From positions 84,171,958-84,235,957 of the forward strand of contig JAMXBB010000010.1 of assembly GCA_024138015.1 (NCBI GenBank): a DNA stretch of 64,000 bases. The letters run 5' to 3'. Both the position numbers and the translations under genes were made by a program. Origin of the DNA: Lumnitzera littorea. Lineage: Eukaryota > Streptophyta > Magnoliopsida > Myrtales > Combretaceae. Each line of letters opens with the position of its first letter. Within the stretch, counting starts at the first letter, position 1. Below are positions 52,215 through 64,000 of this stretch, one piece after another. The notes below the pieces were generated by a model that saw only the letters and a program-made list of their open reading frames with translations, did not search any database and was not told the DNA's origin.

Positions 52215-52870
52215 TAATTTACACATGGTTAAGGGTTATTAAAAATTTTATTGTTGAAAACAATAAGCCATTACAGGCTTTCTGGCAATGGGTCCATGAA
52301 AGTTTCAAAGAGAGACAAGCCTTAGAGAATGGAACCAACCAAGAGAAATGCACATGGAAGCAATGCAAAGCTCGATGGGTAAAAATATTAAGTGACATGA
52401 TGAAATTTGGAGCATAATACAACCATATAAAAAGTTAAGCACAAAGCAGGACAAACAAGCATGGTTATATAAAATAAGCTCATGATCTTTTTAGAGAAAA
52501 CGAGAAAAGACCATGAATGATTGAACATTATTGGGTGATATTACATAATAAACCCAAATGGATGTTTCAAATCAACAATTTGAAGAACTTTCAAAGTAAG
52601 TGAACCAAGATCAGTACATTCGATGCATATACTAGCTCATCCTTTAATCATGATTTACCAATCAATGATGAGAAAAGTGAGCAATTTGTTTATCTACTTA
52701 GTAAATTGCTAACAAAAAGGAAAGGAAAGAAGAAGATGGGAGTAGGGGAGGTTGTTGATAGATTGGTGTAAGAGCTATAATACTTAAGTGGAATAGACCA
52801 TGATAGAGTGAAGCTGCTCCCCAAAATAATTCAGTAGAGGGATAAAGAACTTGAAATGTCTAAGCAAAAG
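52215..52870 (+). pseudogene. Harbinger ORF1 (Myb/trihelix-like) pseudogene, copy 1
   Basis: The frame reads FWQWVHESFKERQ, CTWKQCKARWVKILSDMMKFG, AHDLFRENEKRP, HYWVILHNKPKWM. This is the layout of the Myb/SANT-like ORF1 protein of plant Harbinger elements, which also resembles the 'NAM-associated' C-terminal family. Compared with copy 2 there are extra stops. By family knowledge ORF1 helps the transposase bind the element ends. Confidence 0.65.
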
Positions 52871-53289
52871 GAACATCGCAAGATCGCAAAGGAATACTAG
52901 AAGTGCTTGGGATAGGAAAGATCAATACTGTTTTGTTGATCTTTTGAAGATGGATGAGGAATAGAAGTAATGGTTTAAATAGATGTATCGGGAGATTCTT
53001 AACAAAAGAAGGAATTTGTAATTTTAATTTATTTAATGCAATGTATGAGATTATGTTGATGCGGTTAAAGAATTTAATATTGCTTAATGCATCCATCTAA
53101 TATGAATATTACTCTCAATGTAGTTGGAGATTTTAAAAACTAGCCATTACTAACTAGCCGTTGCGAACTAGCTGTTATAAACTAGTCATTGTAAAAATTC
53201 TTTATATATCCAATAAGGCAAAACTTCAGCTATAATCTCATATTTGTCATTTCTTTTCACACCTATAGTATTATTTGCCATCATTTAAT

Positions 53290-54000
53290 CATTATGGCAA
53301 CAAGCAACTCAAGTACTTTTAATAGCTCTGATTTCAAACAAAACAAAAGTAAGAAGGCTATTAAAGAATTTATTTTATTAGAGCTAAGTATTTTGTAGAG
53401 CGACATAATTGGTTGCATGTGTGATATACTACCACAGATATCTGAGAGTTCTTCAATTGGAAGATGTAAGAGAAAATACACAAATAGAGGTTGTGTCGAG
53501 AATCATAATGTTTATACAATAACTAACTCGAGGAGATCATGGTTTTCTAGCAATCAAGCTATATGATACTTGGATATAACATGCATTTTTCGGTAGCCTA
53601 TGCTCCACTAATGATATTAATGTGTTGGATCATTCACCCCTATTTAATAACATCCTAAGAGGATGTACTCCATTAACCCATTATATTGTTAATGGTAGAA
53701 ACTATGATATTGAATATTATCTTATGGATGGTATATATTTAGAGTGGTTAATGTTTATTAAATCTATTTTGTATGCACATGGTCCAAAAGAGCAATTATT
53801 TGCTAAGCAATAAGAAGGATATAGAAAAGATGTTGAATAAACTTTTGGAGTTTTACAAGCTCATTTTATTATAATTTGTGGCTCTTCACGTATGTCGGAT
53901 CAAAAGGTTATAGGTCAAATTATGAAAACATATATAATATTACATAATATGATTGTTGAAGATAAGTGAGATAACTAGTTTTCAAGTTCTAGACTATGAG
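53290..54000 (+). pseudogene. Harbinger transposase (HARBI1-like nuclease) pseudogene, copy 1
   Basis: The 63-codon frame at 53622 (MLDHSPLFNNILRGCTP ... NGRNYDIEYYLMDGIYLEW) plus the following codons (RKDVE-TFGVLQAHFIIICG, IMKTYIILHNMIVED) match the C-terminal half of plant PIF/Harbinger DDE transposases. That half includes the YYLxDGIYP aspartate and the RKDVERxFGVLQ glutamate region. A stop precedes TFGVLQ and the N-terminal half is deleted. Confidence 0.8.
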
Positions 54001-54250
54001 TTGGGAAATAGTGCTAATCTTGCACCACATATCTCTCACAACTATATTGTGAAGTATACAACTTACACTCAAAACAATATTCGACTTTGTGACTCGGTTA
54101 AACACCATCAACTACAGTTCAACTAATTAAGCATGTGTGGTAGCAACTTGGACCTACTGCAAAATCATGAATAAGCAAAAAATGGTGATTTTCATATTAT
54201 GTGTTGGCTTTTCACTCTTCCTTTTTTTCCATATGCTGCTTGTTATCTGA

Positions 54251-56159
54251 CCTGTATGGTTTCGATTTAGTTATTGTCCATGTTGTATTTTCAACTTATG
54301 TAGGTCTAAATTTAATCGTTGTCAACGAGAAATGTAATCTTATTTACTATAATAAACTATCCTTGAAAAATTAATATAATTTATTTGTCCGTTGATATGC
54401 TCCTAATTTAGTAAATTGTTTCCTTCATAATAATAGAATTATTTTATTTTTTTTCCTCAACAATATAATTTACTAAACTTTAATATATCTTCTATGACGA
54501 TATGTATTATTTTCATCCAAAAAAAGTTTTTATAAATTTTTATATTTCACATTGATATATGGATGCAATATACATGCTAAGACAATGATTCTTTTTATTT
54601 CAAATTATTAAGCTTCTTTTTTTTTTTATTTTTACATAATAATAAATAAATTATAAATAATAATATGAAATATTTGTGGAAGAAGTTTACAAAATTTAAT
54701 ATTTATCTTAAAAATATTTTATGTTGTTTGAAAAGTAATGATAATATGGGACCCATAAAAGAACAAAAAAATTGATAATTAACTTCCATTAAGTACTTTT
54801 TTATAAAGTAGAGAACTACTTAAAAGAATTGGTTGTTTAGGATATTAATATGGTAGTTGTGAGTATCTAAAATTGCGTTTAAGGCAATCGAACCTAGATT
54901 TACAGCATTCGGGGAAAAGTTATTCATTTGAATTCAAACTTTAAAATTAAGATAAAAAAGTTAGTTGAAGTAACATAGTGAAGTTAGATTTCGAAAATAA
55001 TTACCTAAAAACCCAATTTTACCGTTAGAAGTATGATTACTTAATATAGTACAAAATTGATTAAAACCTCTAAAATCGAACTTATAATGCGACGAGAACT
55101 TATAGATAAGTTAATTAAGTTATAAAATGAGATAATATAGTATAATTTATTGTATAAGAATACACATATTTTTATGAGTATACTTGGTATATATAATAAT
55201 TATACTTGTAAATTAACCCAAATTTAAATAAATATATATAATATGTGTTGAATTCATAAAAATAAATAAAGAATATATCTTAAAAATAAAAAATATGTTA
55301 CAAACATTATTATATGAGTGCAAATACAAGTTACACTTGATATATATATGTCGAGCTTGAATTTTCGGTTTTTATTTTTAATTTCATTTCCAATTTTCTG
55401 ATTAATACTAAATCCTAACTCATTCAATATTAACCCTCAACTAGAGAAAATGGAAAAATTCCAGTTTTTTTTTTAATTGAAAATATTTTGGAATTGCCAC
55501 TCGACTAAAGTTGGGAAAAGAGAAACCGTAATCAATTGGATAGATTGACTACAATTTAGCTATCGGTCTTTGATTTTAATTTGATAAAAGCTAGAGAATT
55601 TTGAATTCAGGGGCTACCTTTTAAATCCCAATGAGCACCACTATCACTTTTCCGAAATTAGGTTTTTATTTTTCAAAATTTTCCCTTTTCAATGTTTTTT
55701 AGAAAAATAAAAAAATTGAAAATAAATAAATAAAAACCTAAGTTTTTACAGATTTTTACATCGCCTTAGAGGTGCATACATACCTGCTAGTTGGGATTAA
55801 ATGTCCATTGTTTTTTTTTTTTTTGAAAACTTTAGTATGTTGGTTTGTTTTAATTTTAAAAATCCACCAAGTTTATGTATTTAATCTCTTAGATTATTGT
55901 TTGAGAAAAATTCCTAGGGGGGTCCTAACTTGAAATTTCACTTTATAGAAAATCATCTAATAAAAAGCCCTAATTCGAAAAAAAGTTTATTAATTCGTTA
56001 TTATAAAAAAAAAAAAACAATTTTTCTAAGTGAGAAATTCTAAGTACCTAACAATTGAGAAAACAAAGTTCTAACTACTTAAACCAAACATTGAACGAAC
56101 ACATGACAAATAACTAAACCAAAAACAAACAAAGCAACTCACTTACCTGATCAAGTGTA
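54251..56159. other. AT-rich gene-free region
   Basis: No gene or repeat with diagnostic features was seen. Several A- or T-runs occur, including at 55808-55823 and 56005-56017. Confidence 0.4.
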
Positions 56160-57120
56160 GGTTGATGTGTATTGCTATGGACATCTAGGGGATTCATAGG
56201 CGTGACTGAGGTGTAGATTATTACTGACGTCCAACTATCACGAGCGTAATTAGGGGGGTATTGACAAGGACTGGCTTTCAATTGTCACAGACATGATCGA
56301 GGGGTGGACAAAGATTGTTTTCCAAGTGATCATGGGTGTGATCGGAGGTTAGATGATGAATACTACAGAATAATTACCAGAGTGATTGAGAGGTAGATAG
56401 TTACTGTTAGAGATTGTTACGGCTGTAATTGGGGAGTGGATGACATCCAGGCGTTTGTGGGGTGGTGCATCAGGTTAGTTGGTTAGTTGGTTACTAGGGA
56501 AGAGTCTATCATCTGCTAGTTGTATTGTTGTGTATGAGGCTGTTTGTCGACGTGCTTGTATGTGGGAGTGAGTTGTGTGTGAGGATAAAGGCGATTAGAT
56601 CATGTGTAACAGTAGAATGTTAGTTGCCTGCTATTGGTGAAGTGTTGCGTTGAGCGTGGCTTGGTCATGCGACTATGTTGTGTTGAGTGCAGTGAATCAG
56701 GCGATGTGATCGTAGATTGTGTTAGAGATTGGGTTGTTTTGGTATGTCGAATCATGTGTGCGTCAGTGGCGTTGGTGTATGCTTGTTGTGATTGAAAATT
56801 GTAAATGTGATAGTGTATTGGACGACGACATGATGAGTAAGCATGTATTGGAGCAATGAGCATTGGGCATATTGCAGGTCATGTGTGTGCGTTGTGTTTA
56901 TGAATGGCAGTGTCTTCATGAGGGGCTAAGAGTTTGGTCTATTCACGTGTAGGGGGGTTTGGGCGAGAATGGTCAGGCAGTTGGGTCTAATATGTGGATG
57001 TGTTACATGGTGAAAGAGAAGTTGCTGTTCCTATCGTATGGAGTAATAGTCAAACAGGTTAGAGTGGTTGAGCGTGTAATTGAAATTCCTTTTATGCCAT
57101 GCGACCGTTATATATAAAAC
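56160..57120 (-). other. Strand-skewed region with a minus-strand TATA-like box
   Basis: For about 950 bases the plus strand is rich in G and T and poor in C, unlike all its neighbours. On the minus strand a TATA-like GTTTTATATATAA (57120-57108) is followed by C/A-rich sequence. That sequence includes an 87-codon frame at 56863-56600 (MLIAPIHAYSSC...), rich in H, T and S with no recognised domain. This could be a retroelement leader, a noncoding transcript or an unknown gene; I assign no function. Confidence 0.4.
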
Positions 57121-57317
57121 TCGGAAACAAACCTTATATATCGATTCAAATCTAATTTGATAAAAATCAAAATCAGATTTGAATCCTACAAATCTTTATC
57201 ACATTGGATTTAACTATAATTTTATTAGATTCAAAAGATTTGATGAGATTTATAATTGGATTTGAATCTCACATGCTCAACTGATTTTCGCAATGGAAAA
57301 ATAAAATAAAAGGTATA

Positions 57318-57410
57318 GGTATACCTGATGAGATTCGAACCTATGATCCCATGCTAAATCTAATGCTATGTTTAAGTGTTTATTTGTTAGGCTATTGGCT
57401 TGTACCTTGA
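57318..57410 (-). other. tRNA-like fragment (possible SINE piece)
   Basis: The minus strand contains atgggatcataggttcgaat, with a B-box-like GGTTCGAAT, about 60 bases downstream of an A-box-like TAGCCTAACAA. No cloverleaf or anticodon arm could be drawn, so it is not called as a tRNA gene. Confidence 0.3.
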
Positions 57411-57494
57411 CATTTAATACCATTAAATTGTATTTGAGCTACGTGACCCTTTAAAGATACTTGAAATCAGTTAGACCAAATCCACTAACCTTAA

Positions 57495-60400
57495 AGCATT
57501 TTATTTTCAAAAATTAGGTGTCTATAATATATATATAAGATATATATATACACACGTTTATTTATAAATATACAAAATAATAGTATAATATACATATATT
57601 ACTAATAAATAAATAAATAACTTATGTAAATAGATGAAACAAACCTAGAATCAGCTGGAGAATCATCATGGCAACTCAATAACATTTAGAAGGAGTGAAT
57701 CATCACCAAATTACCTATAAGAGAACACCTCCACCTTAGAAATTAAGAAGCAAAAAAGATAGAAAAATAAGAAAAAATCTACTTCAACAAACTAAGTGCT
57801 ATAAAAATGAAAATGACTCCAGACATGTTTCATTTAGTAACTTAAAATCTAGGGGAGTGATAGAAAGTTACAGGGAATTAGAAGAAAATAAAAAGAAAAA
57901 AATGGTAAAAACAGGAGAAATTACTAAGTAAGGTTGGAATTTGAGCCAAGTGAGTGTCTATTGCAAAACCCGGCCAGCCACCACTAGTCCACCCAGTGCT
58001 TAAGCTGTCCGACAACCCTCCACCACCTTATAGTCGCCGAAGCTCCGATGAATAGGTGGTCTAATTTTTTACCCTGTTCTTTCCTTATTTTCTAAAAATA
58101 GTAAAACCTTTTAGAAAATTATGAAAAAAATTATTCTTAGGTTATATTAGATATAATTTCATGTGATATTTTTATTTTTATAAAATTTTGAATATTTTAT
58201 ATACTTGCTTAAATAAGTTACTATTCATCCGATTTTTGAAATGAGAAATAAATGTATTAAATGATCTTGTTTCTAGGCCGAAATTTTTGTGTAAAATATA
58301 CATGATATATAGATAATTGCTATGTAACTTGATTTTTTATTCATGCATTTCTAATATTTATTGTAATTTTTAACTCCAAAAATAGCTATAATTAGAGTGA
58401 AAATGTGAAATAAATGAGTTTTTATGAAATTAATTGATGAAAATGACATATACTGACCTCTAATAATACATAACAATATTAGGATATGTTAGAAATAATT
58501 TTGTGTAAAAAGGGTAATATTTGGATAATTAAATACAATTTAGGGGTAAAATTGTAATTTCAAATATATGTAATAAATTGATAGCATGAAACCAAGTGAT
58601 GACTAAATCCCTCATATTTTTAGGAGTCTATAAAAATTTTTGCGAAATTATTTTGTGGCCAAAGTTATTTACTACAATATTACGTAGTAAAATAACTTAA
58701 ATTATACATCGGGGCTTGTTTTTAGTAATAATAATATCATAAATATTGAAATAAAAACTATACAAATATGTACCAATTAGATTTAGTGAAAATGAGTTTT
58801 TAATATATGTAATGATAATTTTACGATCAGGATATGTTATATATATATTAGGGTTAGACAATACTCATATTATTGAGTTGTATTGACAAATTATATAAAA
58901 TATAATTTAATTACATAAAATACGTATAATATGATAAAATTCATTTAGATACATATAGGTATACTAGAAACTCGAAATATCCTTTAAAAGTCATTTTTAG
59001 AAATGAAACTCGTAATACGTGTCGTAGGTTTGAATGAACTCAATGACACTATTTTTACTAAACTCAAATAATCTTAGGTAATATAACATATATCTCTCTA
59101 ATATTACGAAAATTTACATATTATGCTGACTTTAACGAAATTGAAACGTGATTTAAATGAATAAAAGTACGTTTCGATACAATCGAAATAATATATTATA
59201 CATAATAATATAACTACGTATATTATCAATATTTAATAACTTAATTTAACTTATATAATAAAACTATATTTTATTATAAAAGAAAAATAATAATATACTA
59301 TATATATTTATATATATGTAACTGTTTAACGAAATACGTTTAAATAGAACTATAATGCTTTCGTAATCATTATAAAAACTAAATCTAGATTTTGTATATA
59401 TAAGATCTCCTAATGATTAGGGTATTGATGACATGATTCTTCTATAGTAGTGAGCGTCTAGATAAGTAAATTGGGATCATAACTTTACCGCTTATTAAAA
59501 TACCGTATTAAAGTATCTAGAGACTTAAGAATACTTCTGTTTGTGATTATAATTAGTTGTTTGTGCGCATGTCATGTGTATGATTGATATTCAATTGTGA
59601 TAGGAGTTGAACTCCTTAACGTGCAATTCTGCATGATTGCATCGTTTTTGTATTGTGTGAACTTGTTTGGTTACTAATGAAACTAGACATGTATAGTACC
59701 TGTTATGAGAAACGATTAGGAGTGTCAAACTAAATACTAACTTTCTTCGATGAGGATAGTTGAAATGGTCTTTTCCTCATCTTTAATCTAACTAAGTGAC
59801 AAGCAAAGTAGTTGCGGCAAATGTAGGGGCTGTGATTCGAAGGTAGTCATGAGAGGAGGATGTTCTCTATTACATAAACTTGGGTTTGGTTTGATTTGAA
59901 TTGTAATAAAACTCTTTAATTTGAGTTGGAGCAGATATAATTTTTCTAACCTAATAATGGATTGCATAACATTATGCAATATTTCAAGTGATTGATTTTA
60001 TTGCATTTCATCATAATTAAAAACCTTATTTGTAATTGTGTGGTACTCTTCTGATTTCGTCCCACTTACTAAGTTAGTTGTGCTTACATTCCCAAAGACT
60101 TTTTTGTAGGTGATGAGTAAAGATTAGGATGCCTTGATACCATCACCCCCAGCTTAGTATGCTGTTAGCTGGGAAAGTGAGGAACGAGGAATCCACTAAA
60201 TCTAGGATTTTAATTTTTCTTTTGAGTTTTAAGGAAACTAACTAGGAATCCTTAGGACACCCACTAGTTTCCTATCTTATTATAAACAGATTTCAAGACT
60301 TATTATTTTTGGTAAACTCTGATTATAAATTATAATCTCTAAGTGTGAAATGTTTATAACAGGTTATATAGAACAAATATTTTGTAAAGCTATACTAAAG

Positions 60401-60560
60401 ATTTGATCATTCACAAGTATTGGAATGGATGCTTCAAGTTGGTTGAGTCGCATATGCCTTGTGTAGAATACATCTATGATAGTAACTATGAGGTTAGCTT
60501 TTATTTTAGATTAATTTACATGACAAGTTTATTACGACTTCTCTAGTTCGGGGTGTGATA
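57495..60560 (+). mobile_element. Solo-LTR-like sequence, family A copy 3
   Basis: The start is placed by the aaattaggtgt motif shared with copy 1; the end is ttcggggtgtgata, close to the GGTGTGACA terminus common in Del/Tekay LTRs. Its 3' third matches copy 1 in order: ctcatctttaatc, taaacttgggtttggtt, ttgcatttcatcataatt, cccacttactaagttag, gtaggtgatgagtaaagattag. It lacks coding content. The 5' limit is uncertain by tens of bases. Confidence 0.5.
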
Positions 60561-61514
60561 GCAGTTTAAGCATGTCCTCTAAACAACTTTTTATAAACAC
60601 ACCCTAAGAGTATATTTATAAAAGATACTGGCATATATTCCAATGCCAAGAACCCTCTTCCCCTTTATAATTTGAAAGCACATACTAGTACTTGTAAGTC
60701 CCATAATACCTTACATGCTACCAATGCCTGTAGACAACTTTGCGGGCTTTAAGCCTGCATTGAAATGTGGCACTTTGTTTTTAACTTTAATTGAATGAAA
60801 AGGAGAACGGTTGTTGCACCATTTCATCGCCTTGAAATTTCACAAAGTAATTCACTCGCAAATTTGATAGAGCTTAAATTCTTTTGTCAATTCAATTGAA
60901 TATATCCATTGAACAATGGTACAAATTCAAAATGACCACATTTTAATTTTTGTAATTATTATTTTTTACTGTAAAATTTGCTTATAAATAGTAGTAAATT
61001 TGCATAAGTTTCATACTTCAACTATTTACTACAACTCTATATCATTTTACAAATCTCTCTACTTCCAATTTGATATTAGCTATAGAACCCAATAAATCTC
61101 TTAATTTTCCATATTTTGAGTAATCTATATTGACAATTCCCAAGTGCCTTCAAATTTACAAGGTGCTACATATTTTCCATTTAGTATATATTTTGAAGGC
61201 ATACTAAATTACCAATCTCCTCTAAATCTTCCACCAATGAACCAAAATCTGCAAATTTCCACCACAACCTGATGAGCATGGTACTATCATATTTTCAATA
61301 TGTTCTATACCTTACTTATGACTATAGTTAACAATTTATGCTACTTAGGTCAACTCTTCAACTGAATTTCAATGAAACACCATAAATACCAAACAGTACA
61401 AATTTGCATCATCGACAATTTCCCATAGAAAAAATAATGATGATGGCATGGAGGAAATTGAATTGGTTGAAGTTCGTAGGAAAAAATGGGGTCACAATGA
61501 TGACAAATCTCTTA

Positions 61515-62134
61515 TCCACTCATGGTTGAGGGTTAACAAAGATCCTATTGTTGGAAACAATTAGCCATTATAAACTTACTAGTGATTGGTCTATGAAAGT
61601 TTTAAAAAGGGGCAAGCCTTAGATAATGGAACAAACCAAGAGATATGCACATGGCAGCAATATAAAGCTTGATAGGTAAAAGTATCAAGGAATGTGATGA
61701 AATTTGGTGCATATTACGACCAAATAAAAAAGAAAGCACAAAACAAAAAGAATGAGTATGATTATATAAAGGATGCTCATGATCTTTATAGAGAAAACGA
61801 GAAAAGGCCATACATGGTTGAATATTGTTGGGTGATATTATGTAATGAACCCAAATGGATGTCTCAAATCAATAATGATAAGAACTTTCATAGTAAGCGG
61901 ACCAAGATTAGTACAACCGGTGCATATACTAACTCATCCTCTAATCATGATTTAACAAATAATGTTGAGGAGAGTGAGCAAGTCACTTGTGTACTTAATA
62001 AATTAGTGGCAAAGAGGAAAGGAAAGAAAAAGAAGGGAGTAAAAGAGACTATTTGTAGATTGGCGCATGAACTACAACACTTAAGTGGAACAAACCGTAA
62101 TATAGTGGAGCTGCTTTGTAAGATAGTTGAGTAG
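61515..62134 (+). pseudogene. Harbinger ORF1 (Myb/trihelix-like), copy 2, partly open
   Basis: A 146-codon frame is still open at 61694-62134 (MMKFGAYYDQIKKKAQN ... AHDLYRENEKRPYMVEYCWVILCNEPKWM). It includes the conserved WxxLxxxPKW-type block and a basic KRKGKKKKG tail at about residues 108-116. Upstream the same protein continues through stops (SWLRVNKDPIVGNN, CTWQQYKA), so the N-terminal Myb-like part is broken. Lysines and a coiled-coil-like tail are typical of Harbinger ORF1. Confidence 0.7.
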
Positions 62135-62539
62135 AGGGAGAAATAACTTGAGATGATTAAGGAGAAGGAGCACCACAAGATTGAGAAGGAACATTGAAAG
62201 CACATGGAATGGAAAGATCAATAATGGTTGTTGATCTTTCAAAAAAGGATGGGGAGTAATGGTTTAAAGAGATGCGTTAGGAGATTCTTAACAAAAGAAT
62301 GACTTCATAATTTTAATTTATTTAATGCTATGTATGAGTTCATGTTGATGTAGTTAGAGAGTTTAATATTACCTATTGTATTCGTCCAATATGAATATTA
62401 ATTTTAATGTTGTTGGAGATTTTAAAAACTAGCCATTGTCCTAAGTTCTTTATATATTTAACAAGTCAAGACTTCAATCTACACTCCTACATTTCTCGTT
62501 TCTATTTAAACTTATGGTATTTTTTGCCTTAATAATCAT

Positions 62540-63720
62540 TATGGTAGCAAGCAACTCTAGTAGCTCAAGCACCTCTAGTAGCTCAGATTTCGAGCAAAAT
62601 AGAAGTAAGAAGACTATTAAGGAAATTTTTTTTTATCAAAGTTGAGCATTTCATGAAGTGACATAATTGAGCATGTGTGTGATATACTATCATAGAAATC
62701 TGAGTGTTCTTCAATTAGAAGACATAAGCGATAGTACATAGGTAGAGGTCATGTAGAGGGTCACCATCTTTTGTACAATGATTACTTTTCAAACAACTTG
62801 GTTTCTATTAATGAGTAATTTCATTAAAGATTTTGAATGAGGAAAGTTGTGTTCCTCTACATCGTTGAAGCACTTCAGGAGTACTCTCCCTATTTAAAAA
62901 AAAAAAAAAAGAGGATCATTTCTTGTCATCTTGGTCTTTCACCATTACAAAAGTACATTGCTGCTATTTGAATATTGGCTATGGTGTAGACTATAGCAGG
63001 TGATGCTTTCGATGATTACTTGTGAATGGCCATAGGCACGGTATCACAATGTTTTAATAAATTTGTTGTAGTTATTATTGCATGCTTTGATGATACTACT
63101 TATGCATGCCTAATCAGGCCAACATCAAATGCTTACTTTATATAGCTAAGCAATGTGGATTTCCCGAAATATTAGGAAGTATAGATTATATGCATTAGGA
63201 GTGGAGAAATTATCCAGTTGCATGGTAAGGTATATATATTCGAGGAGATCATGGTTCTTTAACAATTATGCTTGAAGCTATTACTTCATATGACATTTGG
63301 ATATGGCATGCATTTTTCGATGTCACAGGCTACAATAATGATATTAGTGCGTTGGATTGATCACCCCTATTCGATGGCATCTTAAAAGGACATGCTCCAT
63401 TAGCCTACCACAATTTCAATGGTAGAAACTATGATATTGGTATTATCTCACGGATGGTATATATCTTGAGTAGTCAACGTTTATTTAAACTATTCTATAT
63501 CCATGTGGTCTAAAAGAGAAATTATTTGCTAGGTAGCAAGAATGATAAAGGAAAGATGTTGAATGAGCTTTTGGAGTTCTATAAGCTCGTTTTGCTATAA
63601 TCCACAACCCTTCATGTATGTGGGATCAAGAGATTATAGGTAAAATTATGAGAGCATGCATAATATTACACGATATGATTGTCGAAGATGAACAAGATAA
63701 CTAAAATTCTAGTTTTTATG
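62540..63720 (+). pseudogene. Harbinger transposase (HARBI1-like) pseudogene, copy 2
   Basis: Across stops and frameshifts the order reads ANIKCLLYIAKQ, GFPEILGSIDYMHxEWRNYP, RGDHGSLTIMLEAI, IWHAFFDVTGYNNDISALD, SPLFDGILKG, LTDGIYLE, RKDVE-AFGVL-ARFAII and IMRACIILHDMIVEDE. These are the catalytic blocks of PIF/Harbinger transposases, with D in the SIDYMH block, D in the DGIYP-like block and E in the RKDVE block. It retains the segment that copy 1 has lost. Confidence 0.75.
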
Positions 63721-64000
63721 TTTCAGAATATGAGTTGGTAAATAGTACTAATCCTGCACTACATGTCTCTCACAACCATATTGTGGAGTATATAACTTAC
63801 ATTCAAAACAATATTCACTTCTTGATAGGGTTAAACACCGTCAACTATAGTTTGATCTAATTGAGCATGTGTAGCAACGATTTAGACCTACTGCAAACAA
63901 TGAATAACTAGAAAATGATGATTTTCATATTTGTATTGGCTTGTTGATTTTTTTGCCTTTTCTTTTAATATGCTGCTCAATTGCTTATGAGGTTTCAATG

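Larger units (their letters stand above)
51750..54250 (+). mobile_element. PIF/Harbinger transposon, copy 1 (internally deleted)
   Basis: This copy aligns by eye with 61000-63990 in the same orientation. It includes noncoding leader words (ctcttaattttccacattttgag, gcatgacaccac...), an ORF1 remnant at 52215-52870 and a transposase remnant at 53290-54000. Relative to copy 2, about 450 bases of the transposase region are missing near 53525. Ends and target duplication were not determined. Confidence 0.75.
61000..64000 (+). mobile_element. PIF/Harbinger transposon, copy 2 (runs off the window)
   Basis: This second copy of the same element has the fuller structure: a leader, ORF1 at 61515-62134 and a transposase region from about 62540 to beyond 63700. 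The last bases still match the 3' part of copy 1 (gacctactgcaaa ... atgattttcatat), so the 3' end lies beyond 64000. Confidence 0.75.

Noticed and set aside
57318..57410. Possible tRNA gene
   Set aside because: Only a B-box-like word and a loose A-box are present; no cloverleaf could be formed.

Overview
The window is nuclear DNA of a flowering plant, most likely a eudicot. It carries two spliced or plant-specific nuclear genes, dense LTR-retrotransposon and DNA-transposon debris, and very AT-rich intergenic sequence. Only two intact host genes could be supported. Both are on the minus strand: a nuclear gene for mitochondrial ribosomal protein uS9m (coding exons 5160 to 2070, with a probable 5'-UTR exon at about 6550-6382), and an intronless LRR receptor pseudokinase of the BIR2/BIR3 type (29244-27418). 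The species cannot be fixed from the sequence alone.

Layout. 1-2069: 3' flank of the uS9m gene, no gene seen. 2070-6550: uS9m. 7380-10678: decayed Mutator-like (MULE) transposase with SWIM and plant-mobile-domain remnants, interrupted at about 10679-13654 by a solo-LTR-like sequence (family A, copy 1). 16723-26896: a complete but heavily mutated Ty3/gypsy element of Tat type with two LTRs, gag, protease, RT, two RNase H domains, integrase, an 89-bp tandem repeat block and an antisense, apparently spliced coiled-coil gene. 27418-29244: BIR-like gene, about 520 bp from the retrotransposon. 32859-39500: a large solo-LTR-like unit (family B) containing a second, inverted family A LTR (33627-36832). 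39501-45824: AT-rich, no gene. 45825-47012: a 447-bp inverted repeat, identical between arms by eye, around a 294-bp spacer. 47427-49000: LTR, primer site and remnant of a second gypsy element ending in a 30-bp minisatellite. 50640-51690: 3' part of an L1-type LINE. 51750-54250 and 61000-64000: two direct copies of one PIF/Harbinger transposon, the second running off the window. 56160-57110: a strongly G/T-skewed stretch. 57495-60560: third family A LTR.

The two host genes are not functionally linked: uS9m acts in the small subunit of the mitochondrial ribosome, while the BIR-like protein would act at the plasma membrane as a negative regulator of SERK/BAK1 co-receptors. Everything else is best read as layered transposon insertions, several with recognisable nesting order. 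The features least explained by standard categories are the inverted repeat at 45825-47012, the antisense gene in the Tat element, and the decapeptide-encoding minisatellite at 48655-48971.
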